The notes under the pieces: generated by a model | The model's input: only the letters and a program-made list of their open reading frames with translations | Told to the model about the DNA's origin: nothing | The model's database searches: none | Shown here: piece after piece, positions 1 through 5,086 of the stretch | Position numbering within the stretch: the first letter of the stretch is position 1 | Layout: each line of letters begins with the position of its first letter | DNA from: Nitrospirae bacterium GWC2_42_7 | GTDB taxonomy: Bacteria > Nitrospirota > Thermodesulfovibrionia > Thermodesulfovibrionales > UBA6898 | Reading direction: 5' to 3' | Assembly: GCA_001803645.1 (NCBI GenBank) | Contig: MHDW01000076.1 | Coordinates: 1-6,380, forward strand | Length of the DNA: 6,380 nt | Made by a program: the position numbers and the translations under genes

Positions 1-7
1 AAATCAT
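1..7 (-). CDS. Start of a third gene in the nucleotidyltransferase/DUF4258 cluster (cut by window edge)
   Basis: Only the ATG (positions 7-5) and one further codon plus a base are in the window, so the product cannot be read. A start is supported by a perfect AGGAGG ribosome binding site 5 nt upstream, which overlaps the stop codon region of the DUF4258 gene, so the two genes are almost certainly co-transcribed and translated in sequence. From what is known of gene neighbourhoods, a short gene directly after a DUF4258 gene is often a YgiT/MqsA-type zinc-finger antitoxin. That identity is inference only; nothing in the visible sequence shows it. Confidence 0.5.
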
Positions 8-12
8 AATTT

Positions 13-18
13 CCTCCT
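13..18 (-). promoter_or_regulatory. Strong Shine-Dalgarno (AGGAGG) for the edge gene
   Basis: AGGAGG reads on the minus strand with 5 nt to the ATG at 7-5. It is by far the best ribosome binding site in the 3' cluster: the nucleotidyltransferase and DUF4258 genes have weak or no recognisable sites. If the cluster is a toxin-antitoxin locus, this would favour high translation of the last gene, as expected for an antitoxin. Confidence 0.7.
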
Positions 19-289
19 ATAAAGCATAGGCTGTTATAAGAATAAGATTGCCATGCTCTTTAAACCTGCATACAACATGAATAATTCTGCCATTTTTTGC
101 AGGGCCTTCTATTCTATATCTCGTTCCACGTATGTCTTCTGTTAGTTTCTTCTCTATTCTTCCTTTAATTATAGCATTTTCAATGTCTACTCTTTCCAAC
201 TCGTCATCCAGCATTTCTTCTTCTGCATGGTCGGAAAGGTAGTAGTCTTTTTCTGTAACCTTTTGCCGGATTTTTTGTAATGTTCTCAT
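17..289 (-). CDS. DUF4258 family protein, probable toxin-like component (90 aa)
   Basis: A 90-residue protein with the DUF4258 pattern: a basic N-terminal helix, the H21 region (SDHAEEEM), a middle segment with K42-G43-R44, the core G55-T-R-Y-R-I with the following G62-P63, then a strand HVVCRF (71-76) and the terminal strand ITAYAL (85-90). DUF4258 proteins are small alpha/beta proteins often encoded beside zinc-finger or other antitoxin genes; their activity is not firmly established, and an RNase-like role has been suggested by fold comparisons. The open frame extends upstream to a TTG at 307, but I chose the ATG at 289 because the family normally begins just before the helix KIRQKV and the extra six residues add nothing. 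The gene starts 23 nt after the stop of the nucleotidyltransferase gene and ends inside the ribosome binding site of the next gene, so it sits in the middle of a three-gene unit. The family call is by motif recognition. Confidence 0.75.
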   Translation of the reverse strand: MRTLQKIRQKVTEKDYYLSDHAEEEMLDDELERVDIENAIIKGRIEKKLTEDIRGTRYRIEGPAKNGRIIHVVCRFKEHGNLILITAYAL

Positions 290-312
290 TCTTAATAACC
301 CACTCAAGAACG

Positions 313-651
313 TCAGGCCTTTTTTCCATACAAAACTTTTCCGCTCATTTGAATATTTTTAATAAATGGATCAAAGTATTTTTCCCTTTTCTTAAGTTCT
401 GCAGGGGTCTTTACAATTATATCCATCGGTATTGTCCGAGGCTCTAAAAGTTCACTGACCATAGCATAGCGTTCAATGCCTTTTTTCTTGGTATTCAAAG
501 TCACAAGCAGGTCAATGTCACTGTCCTTGGTAAATGTACCTTTTACGAATGAACCAAAAAGTATAATCTTCTCAATATCGAGATTATCTACCAGCCGTTT
601 GACAATGGTATTCATGACTGTTTTTGTTTCTTTCGGACTGAGTTTCTTCAT
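313..651 (-). CDS. MNT-type minimal nucleotidyltransferase (112 aa), MntA-like
   Basis: A small DNA-polymerase-beta-like nucleotidyltransferase. The signature is clear: hydrophobic strand IILFGS with G33-S34, then D45-x-D47 (SDIDLLV), and a third acidic residue D77 in PMDIIV. These are the metal-binding residues of the family, so it looks catalytically intact. Known relatives (MntA) are antitoxins that transfer AMP to a HEPN RNase toxin encoded next to them. Here no HEPN gene follows; instead a DUF4258 gene starts 23 nt downstream. The start ATG at 651 has no Shine-Dalgarno sequence and lies about 7 nt after a possible -10 box, so a leaderless message is possible. The gene is 99 bp downstream of the TPR gene, same strand. 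Family assignment is confident; the role as partner of the DUF4258 protein is inference from position. Confidence 0.88.
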   Translation of the reverse strand: MKKLSPKETKTVMNTIVKRLVDNLDIEKIILFGSFVKGTFTKDSDIDLLVTLNTKKKGIERYAMVSELLEPRTIPMDIIVKTPAELKKREKYFDPFIKNIQMSGKVLYGKKA

Positions 652-657
652 TGAATT

Positions 658-686
658 AAATTAGCATATAGAAGGAGTAATGTAAA
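658..686 (-). promoter_or_regulatory. Possible promoter of the nucleotidyltransferase/DUF4258 unit
   Basis: On the minus strand TTTACA (686-681) is followed after 17 nt by TAATTT (663-658), which matches the -10 consensus poorly. It would start transcription close to the ATG at 651, which fits the absence of a ribosome binding site. The -35 is good, the spacing is ideal, the -10 is weak; AT-rich DNA gives such matches by chance. Confidence 0.3.
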
Positions 687-750
687 CTATGGATTAAGTG
701 AAGCCCTGGCGGAGATTTTTGACCTCAAAAGTGCTATGTTCACAGTCAGT

Positions 751-2088
751 TCACGGTTTAGGTTTCGCATCAATGCGTTTAATAAAATTTCCATGATTAT
801 CAACTAACACAAGACCATTTAACTTTATCCCAGATAAAAAAACGTCCAGATTATATTTTAAAGCATTATTATCAGGTTCTATTGCTAAAGCCTCTTTTGT
901 AATAGTTATTGCTTTCTCACTATCTCCATCCCGAGCATAACATAATCCTAGATTCATTAATACACTAACGTCCCTCGGGTTCACTTTCCTGCATTGGTTA
1001 AAAAGCTCAATCGCTTTTTTAAAATGCATTTTCTCAACAAGCGAGCATCCAACTGTAAATTCAGGTTCAAGAGGAGAAAAATATTTAAGCTGGATACGCC
1101 TAATTAAAGGTATATGTGAAGTTAGAGGCCATATTTTTTTTGAAAAAAATATAATTATCATTATTACCAGATGACCAAATGCACCAAAAAGCAACAAAAA
1201 TGATTTTTTAGGATTCAAGAGCAATAGTTGCCATGCTAGTTTTACTCTACTATATCCAGATGCAATCAATTTACCATTAGCAAATAAACATTTTAACTCG
1301 ATTTCACGAATCTGCGGTATGGTTCCTCCAGACTCATAAGCCTTCCGAACATGATCAAGAGCTCGGTCGTAATTTCCAAGATCACTTTGAATTGCAGCGT
1401 AATTATATTCAATAATCCATCCATTAAGTCCTTTATCCTTTGCGCTTTCGATTTCATTAAATGCAAGATCAGGCCTTTTCGACATTCCGTACGAAGTAGA
1501 CATTAGGACGTGCCAGAAAGGGTCTGCTCTAAGTTTTGATGATTTACGAAACATTTTTCGAGCATCTTTGTGTTTGCCAGCAATATCCAACAATATTCCC
1601 ATTGCATCAAGAAAAACATGTGTCTTAGGATATTTATTATGACCTCTTTCAGCAACATGATACACGAACAACCAATCTTTATTCTGAGGCCCATAGTCAA
1701 TATTATTAACCCAATCTTTAAAAGAGAAAGTTAAAGCCATAATAATTACATAATATTCCATAGCCTCACGATCAAAAGGGTTAACATCAAGAGCCTTCTT
1801 AAGATAATTTATTGCTTCTTTAAAATGCCCTTTTTCTTTAAATTCTTTTTTAACAATTTCAGTATAGGGGTTACCCAAATTTGATTGAGCTAATAATTTA
1901 TTTTGTACCTCGATTAATTGCTCTAGTGTTTGACTTTTTCTCTCTGTCGAAACATGACTAAAAACTTGCCAAGCAATACCAATGAGAACCAAACATGTTC
2001 CAATAATGGGATATGTTCCAGTTAAAATCCCACCAATCCCGGATACGATAATAATTATTACAGAGATAATCTGAAGCATTTTATTCAT
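751..2088 (-). CDS. TPR-repeat membrane protein of unknown function (445 aa)
   Basis: The N-terminus has two hydrophobic segments (about 6-22 and 26-44) separated by a short turn, followed by a basic stretch (STERKSQ), which suggests a hairpin anchor with the bulk in the cytoplasm. Tetratricopeptide-like helical pairs follow at about 73-106 (GHFKEAINYLKKALDVNPFD), 153-186, 187-220 and 225-256 (LGNYDRALDHVRKAYESG). A third hydrophobic segment lies at 296-315, and two more clear TPR units at 341-373 and 374-406 (DGDSEKAITITKEALAIEPDN). TPRs mediate protein-protein contacts; no catalytic motif is visible. The ATG at 2088 lies 8 nt after the stop of the integrase fragment, with a modest AGG 7 nt upstream, so it is probably translated from the same message. 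It is visibly more AT-rich than the ATPase and protease genes. I do not recognise a specific family; the odd third membrane segment between TPR blocks makes topology uncertain. Confidence 0.8.
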   Translation of the reverse strand: MNKMLQIISVIIIIVSGIGGILTGTYPIIGTCLVLIGIAWQVFSHVSTERKSQTLEQLIEVQNKLLAQSNLGNPYTEIVKKEFKEKGHFKEAINYLKKALDVNPFDREAMEYYVIIMALTFSFKDWVNNIDYGPQNKDWLFVYHVAERGHNKYPKTHVFLDAMGILLDIAGKHKDARKMFRKSSKLRADPFWHVLMSTSYGMSKRPDLAFNEIESAKDKGLNGWIIEYNYAAIQSDLGNYDRALDHVRKAYESGGTIPQIREIELKCLFANGKLIASGYSRVKLAWQLLLLNPKKSFLLLFGAFGHLVIMIIIFFSKKIWPLTSHIPLIRRIQLKYFSPLEPEFTVGCSLVEKMHFKKAIELFNQCRKVNPRDVSVLMNLGLCYARDGDSEKAITITKEALAIEPDNNALKYNLDVFLSGIKLNGLVLVDNHGNFIKRIDAKPKP

Positions 2089-2096
2089 TAAAAGAC

Positions 2097-2426
2097 CTAA
2101 ACGTTTTTCTTTCTTTGCCTCGGCATTTTCGATTGTGCCGCAAAGACCTGAGACTGTGAAAGGACATTCACATGGGAATATTTTTGAGTTGTTCTAATGT
2201 CTGTATGTCCTAAGACCTCTTTAATAATTGCTATCGACACTCCGCTGGATGCTGCCATAGACGCAACAGAATGGCGTGTAGCTTGATAAAGTTCTATATC
2301 TACCCCTACAGCCTTAGTCGCTTCTTTCCAGAGTCTCTGGAGCGTATCAGTAAGATATGGCTTGCCTGAATTCGGGGTAATGAATAGATAGTTTTCTGAA
2401 AATTCCCCGGTAACTGTATTTATCAT
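2097..2426 (-). pseudogene. Truncated tyrosine recombinase/integrase, C-terminal catalytic part only (109 aa)
   Basis: This is the C-terminal part of a phage-type integrase: YLFITPNSGKPY (13-24), the box with R51-H52 in LYQATRHS, LGH with H74, and the nucleophile Y83 in TTQKYSHVN. The usual first histidine of HxxR is Y47, as in some integrase subgroups. Missing are the N-terminal DNA-binding/SAM-like domain and the first catalytic arginine region; full-length relatives are about 300-400 residues, so roughly two thirds is gone. The protein cannot be an active recombinase alone. The first ~10 residues do not look like integrase and derive from direct repeat copy A, which supplies promoter-like sequence, a ribosome binding stretch and the ATG. 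An in-frame stop (TAA) lies just upstream, so the frame does not continue. It could be transcribed as the leader gene for the TPR protein. Confidence 0.85.
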
Positions 2427-2485
2427 TGATTCCCCATCCTGTTAGAGAAAATAATTCATTCTCGCTATATCTGTCAAGGAAATTC
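2417..2485 (-). repeat. Direct repeat copy A (~69 bp), promoter/start module before the integrase fragment
   Basis: By hand alignment this matches 5019-5086 at about 62 of 69 positions, with six substitutions and one 1-nt insertion (T around 2431). Decayed similarity (about 15 of 26 positions) continues from the repeat edge down to about 2391. Both copies have the same orientation. On the minus strand the copy holds TTGACA, TATTTT, the sequence CTAACAGGATGGGGA and an ATG (2426). The first codons (M-I-N) of the integrase fragment lie in the repeat, so the repeat forms the junction that replaces the lost integrase N-terminus. Confidence 0.85.
2448..2477 (-). promoter_or_regulatory. Promoter-like element in repeat copy A
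   Basis: TTGACA (2477-2472, perfect -35), 18-nt spacer, TATTTT (2453-2448, four of six matches). Both hexamers and the spacer length are conserved in copy B although the spacer itself has diverged at five positions. The G-rich GGATGGGG stretch lies between the -10 and the ATG at 2426. This would drive the integrase fragment and the TPR gene. Confidence 0.55.
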
Positions 2486-2488
2486 CGA

Positions 2489-2529
2489 GAAAAAGCATGG
2501 GGCAAATAAAGAGGATAAGATGCTTTTTC
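2489..2529 (-). terminator. Inverted repeat, possible weak terminator after the lipoprotein/protease operon
   Basis: Perfect 10-bp arms GAAAAAGCAT (2489-2498) and ATGCTTTTTC (2520-2529) are separated by 21 nt. It lies 50 nt past the protease stop and just before repeat copy A, where an operon terminator would be expected. The T-run is inside the stem rather than after it, and the stem is AT-rich, so it is not a classical intrinsic terminator. It could equally be an end structure of an element. Confidence 0.35.
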
Positions 2530-2550
2530 GTTCCTTTGATAATATTCCTG

Positions 2551-2572
2551 ATAAACAGCCTGTCCCCTTTTT
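2551..2572 (-). repeat. GGGGACAGGCTG motif flanked by A/T runs, possible dispersed repeat
   Basis: On the minus strand AAAAAGGGGACAGGCTGT followed by TTAT lies in the noncoding gap after the protease gene. From memory, similar A-rich/GGGGACAGGCTG/T-rich strings recur as dispersed extragenic repeats in some deltaproteobacterial and Nitrospirota genomes, sometimes near REP-associated (RAYT) transposases. Only one copy is seen here, so this is recognition from memory, not a repeat shown by the window. Confidence 0.25.
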
Positions 2573-2579
2573 CTTGTTC

Positions 2580-3278
2580 TCAGTGGTAACCAAATCCCGG
2601 ATAGAGCAGATTGATGCAGGCCAGATGTATTGGATCAAAGACGTAATCGAACACTTTCCAGGCGATCAACAACCCGAAAAACATAAATTGTGTATTTTCT
2701 ATAAAATCAAGATAGCTGACTGCCTTATCTTTGCCGAGGAGCAGGGGGACTACGCCGCTTCCGTCAAGAGGCGGAACAGGCAGAAGGTTGAAAAAGAACA
2801 ATACGAGATTCAGGGAGAACATAATGCTGATGAAAGTGGCAACGCTTGAAAAAACGCCAGGGTTCACAGCTTCGATAATATGGGAAAAGTTTAGAGTTTC
2901 AGGCGGGAAGAAAATATCGAAAGCCATGCCAATCCTAATGAGCGCGGCACAGACGAGAACGATCACCAGATTTGCTGCCGGTCCTGACAGAGACATCCAC
3001 GCAGAACGATCGGGATGCCGGCGCGCCCAGTCTCTGTCATAAGGCACGCTCGCCCAGCCTATCATCCATCCGCTCGCCAGAAATGAAAAAATCGGAACCA
3101 CTATCGTACCAATATACTCCCGTTTTATATGCGGCAAAGGGTTCAGAGTCACATGGCCTTCATTATAGGCTGTGTTGTCGCCAAGCCTCATCGCAGTGTA
3201 TGCATGAGAAGCTTCGTGCATAACAATCGAAAAGATAAAAGCAAAATACCAGGTCAAACCTTCAGCTAACTTGTCCAT
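2580..3278 (-). CDS. Site-2-type membrane zinc metalloprotease, M50 family (232 aa)
   Basis: An integral membrane protease. The zinc site H21-E-A-S-H25 lies at the end of the first membrane helix, and the third ligand is D172 in NLLPVPPLDG (164-173), the hallmark of M50 site-2 proteases. SGPAANL (98-104) is a further family motif. Hydrophobic segments are at about 8-22, 57-75, 97-117, 143-164 and 196-213. At 232 residues with no PDZ domain it resembles the short YwhC/FtsH-independent group rather than RseP. All key residues are present, so it is probably active; the substrate is unknown. The ATG at 3278 is preceded by AAGGGG 4 nt upstream. It is last in an operon with two lipoprotein genes (12-nt gap), suggesting a shared envelope function or cleavage of one partner, which is inference. 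It is more GC-rich than the TPR gene. Confidence 0.92.
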   Translation of the reverse strand: MDKLAEGLTWYFAFIFSIVMHEASHAYTAMRLGDNTAYNEGHVTLNPLPHIKREYIGTIVVPIFSFLASGWMIGWASVPYDRDWARRHPDRSAWMSLSGPAANLVIVLVCAALIRIGMAFDIFFPPETLNFSHIIEAVNPGVFSSVATFISIMFSLNLVLFFFNLLPVPPLDGSGVVPLLLGKDKAVSYLDFIENTQFMFFGLLIAWKVFDYVFDPIHLACINLLYPGFGYH

Positions 3279-3290
3279 AAAACCCCTTTT

Positions 3291-3944
3291 TCATAATCTG
3301 ACCTTAAATTTATGGATGCAACAGAACAGTTCATCTTCATTCTTCTTTTTGGAGATGGCTTTTTCTTCCGGAATTTTACAAAGCTCCTTCAAATCCGATC
3401 TGATCGCAAGTAGTGCCTTAGTGAATGCATGATTGAACGCTGAATTTATTTCATTTTCAGAGCTTGCCCAGTTTATCCTTTCATCGATGCCCCTGTAAAC
3501 CTTGTCCTTCAGCATATTATCATTTCTGAAATATCTGATCCCAAACACTACATTAGTTATTTTTGAAGCTGATACGCTCTTTATATAAGCCTTCTTCAGC
3601 TTTACATCCATTGTCAGCGCTTGCCCTCCGATAGCTTCCAGTCCGTTATTAAAAACTACCTGATATCCGTCAGACCTCAGTTTTTTGAATGCTTCAGAAA
3701 GCCAATCTGTCATGTCCTCAGCATAAACCGGTCGCTGAAGTTCCCCAAGACTTTTTTTGTCCGGTCGTTCGTCTGTAATAGTGATAAAGAGTTGGCATTT
3801 CCCGACTTCGGAAGTCTCCTGTCCGTTCTGTCCATCATCGGTAATATCCAGGGAGGATTTTGAAATATATACAGGGTCACTCGAACACCCGCAGAGCATT
3901 AATAAGAAAAGAAGCGCACCGATAATATAGAACTTTTTATTCAT
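3291..3944 (-). CDS. Putative lipoprotein, YajG-like pattern (217 aa)
   Basis: Residues 1-19 form a lipoprotein signal peptide: MNKK, a hydrophobic core, and lipobox L-C-G-C with C20 the likely lipidated residue. After a polar linker (21-48) comes a compact domain with FITITDERPDKKSLGE (53-68); the D58-x-R60 followed by a short linker and LG recalls the YajG-type lipoprotein family, whose members pair such a motif with a helix (here DMTDWLSEAFKKLRSDGYQVV, 77-97) and further strands. I could not go further than this resemblance. The C-terminus is lysine-rich and ends with an odd FCCIHKFKVRL. It is the middle gene of a three-gene operon, 11 nt after the upstream lipoprotein gene and 12 nt before the protease. 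The ribosome binding site is weak (GAGAATAGA before ATG), so translational coupling is likely. Confidence 0.8.
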   Translation of the reverse strand: MNKKFYIIGALLFLLMLCGCSSDPVYISKSSLDITDDGQNGQETSEVGKCQLFITITDERPDKKSLGELQRPVYAEDMTDWLSEAFKKLRSDGYQVVFNNGLEAIGGQALTMDVKLKKAYIKSVSASKITNVVFGIRYFRNDNMLKDKVYRGIDERINWASSENEINSAFNHAFTKALLAIRSDLKELCKIPEEKAISKKKNEDELFCCIHKFKVRL

Positions 3945-3955
3945 TCTATTCTCAG

Positions 3956-4864
3956 TCAGTCTGCTATCTGAGCAACCGATGGATTATCAGGTGCTTTTAT
4001 TGAAAACATCGCCCCATTATCAAGCTGTATAATTACAAATGGATTGTCTCTGGAAATTACGTTTCCCTCTATCCCTTGAAGTTCGATTTTCTCGCCTTTT
4101 GATGACTGATCCGGCAGATCAGTCCGATTAATATCAATCGCAATCATCCTTGCAAGCTCCTTGATGCCATCGCTCAGGGCTGTTTTCACCTGAATGCTCT
4201 TATCCTCTGTCCAGTACTGGAGATTTTCTTCTTTTTCGCCCTCCTTGACTACCTCTTCCTGATACGTAAGGACATTTTTATATATAGCATTCTCCAGATC
4301 AGCAGGTCTCTCGTCTGACTCAGTTTTGTATTTTTGTAAACTCTCGCTTTTTGGAAGCAAATGAACAGAGCTTGCGATTTTAAATGATTTAAAGTCACTG
4401 GAGAAATAATAGCTGGGTTGGACAAGGAGTATCGCGCTTGCGCTGGCGTTAACAAAACAGCGGTCAGAATTTTCTTCCGTAAGCATTCCCTCAAGATTGA
4501 TTTGACCTACGTTCAGCCACGTCACAGACTTAACGCTGTTCTGGATCTCCTTCTTAAGAGTATTGCCAAAGTCGAAGTCTACCAAAGAATTCTTGATCGG
4601 CATTATGGAGGCCTCAGCCTTTTTGGCTCTCGAATGGTCAACGGCCGAATCAATCAGTGCCGCTATCAGACCTCCGCCTGTAGCCATCGAGACTTTGGAT
4701 TTGTCGATTTCTGCATATATCTCCTGCTGTTGTAAAAATATATAAATATCACACGAGGAAATATTTTCCCGTGCTTCCTGATTTAAAGGTGTATGAACCT
4801 TGGCTGCACAACCAAAGCTCACAATTGAGATAACTAGAATTACAAGTAGATTGATCTTCCTCAT
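3956..4864 (-). CDS. Putative lipoprotein of unknown function, first gene of the protease operon (302 aa)
   Basis: The start at 4864 is chosen over an in-frame ATG at 4903 because GGAGG lies 7 nt before it and the lipoprotein signal then begins at residue 1: MRKINLLVILVISIVSFGC with C19 as likely lipidation site (lipobox S-F-G-C, imperfect). The mature part holds a conserved-looking block CDIYIFLQQQEIYAEID (38-54), then a glycine-rich hydrophobic segment TGGGLIAALIDSAVD (62-76), RAKKAEASIMPIKNSLVDFDF (79-99), a beta-rich middle (112-170) and a small C-terminal strand domain (257-302). The QQEI / GGGLIAALID / DFDF series recalls a widespread uncharacterised proteobacterial lipoprotein family; I know no function for it. 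Two genes follow at 11 and 12 nt, so all three are probably one transcript and act at the envelope. The leader of ~155 nt upstream starts in direct repeat copy B. Confidence 0.82.
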   Translation of the reverse strand: MRKINLLVILVISIVSFGCAAKVHTPLNQEARENISSCDIYIFLQQQEIYAEIDKSKVSMATGGGLIAALIDSAVDHSRAKKAEASIMPIKNSLVDFDFGNTLKKEIQNSVKSVTWLNVGQINLEGMLTEENSDRCFVNASASAILLVQPSYYFSSDFKSFKIASSVHLLPKSESLQKYKTESDERPADLENAIYKNVLTYQEEVVKEGEKEENLQYWTEDKSIQVKTALSDGIKELARMIAIDINRTDLPDQSSKGEKIELQGIEGNVISRDNPFVIIQLDNGAMFSIKAPDNPSVAQIAD

Positions 4865-4870
4865 CTTTTT

Positions 4871-4876
4871 TCCTCC
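4871..4876 (-). promoter_or_regulatory. Shine-Dalgarno GGAGGA that fixes the lipoprotein start
   Basis: GGAGGA on the minus strand, with GGAGG 7 nt from the ATG at 4864. It decides this start over the ATG at 4903, which would place 13 polar residues before the signal peptide and has no ribosome binding site. Confidence 0.8.
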
Positions 4877-4974
4877 AATTTTATTCGGTATATTTCCCTG
4901 CAAATAATAATAAAATTAAAAATCGGTCAGCTAACAACAAATATAAGTGTTTTCCTTAGAATGGTCGCAACAGA

Positions 4975-5000
4975 CTGATTAATGAAAAAATTAATTTCAG
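4975..5000. repeat. AT-rich imperfect inverted repeat between repeat B and the lipoprotein operon
   Basis: CTGATTAAT (4975-4983) and ATTAATTTCAG (4990-5000) pair with a 2-nt bulge around a 6-nt loop GAAAAA. It is too AT-rich to be a strong hairpin. It could be a protein-binding site in the operon leader or chance in AT-rich DNA. Confidence 0.3.
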
Positions 5001-5018
5001 GAAAGTCTGCTGTAGTTT

Positions 5019-5086
5019 TATTTATCATCGATCCCCATCCTGTTAGAGAAAATAATCCATTGGCCCTATATCTGTCAAGAAAATTC
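5019..5086 (-). repeat. Direct repeat copy B (~68 bp), between the ATPase stop and the lipoprotein operon
   Basis: About 90% identical to 2417-2485 in the same orientation, 2.6 kb away. One edge falls exactly at the ATPase stop codon (5088-5086). It carries the same TTGACA/TATTTT pair, CTAACAGGATGGGGA and an ATG (5028). That ATG opens a 33-codon frame (5028-4927) starting M-I-N, as in copy A, with no recognisable product. The two copies flank the whole lipoprotein/protease operon. Confidence 0.85.
5049..5078 (-). promoter_or_regulatory. Promoter-like element in repeat copy B
   Basis: TTGACA (5078-5073), 18-nt spacer, TATTTT (5054-5049), the same arrangement as in copy A. It is the best-looking promoter upstream of the lipoprotein/protease operon and would give a leader of roughly 180 nt that contains a 33-codon frame and the AT-rich inverted repeat. 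Confidence 0.5.

Noticed and set aside
290..307. TTG start at 307 for the DUF4258 protein
   Set aside because: Rare start codon with a poorly spaced AAGG; the ATG at 289 matches the usual family N-terminus. It cannot be fully excluded.
313..651. A HEPN toxin gene as partner of the nucleotidyltransferase
   Set aside because: Neither neighbour has the HEPN RxxxxH motif or helical pattern; upstream is the TPR gene and downstream the DUF4258 gene.
652..750. Terminator after the TPR gene
   Set aside because: I looked for a GC-rich stem followed by a T-run on the minus strand and found only 3-bp pairings.
2520..2849. Plus-strand open frame of 109 codons
   Set aside because: It lies largely opposite the M50 protease gene, whose HExxH and PPLDG motifs show the minus strand is coding; no family features on the plus strand.
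4865..4903. Longer start for the first lipoprotein at the ATG at 4903
   Set aside because: No ribosome binding site, and it would put a polar 13-residue extension in front of the lipoprotein signal peptide; the ATG at 4864 has GGAGG at 7 nt.
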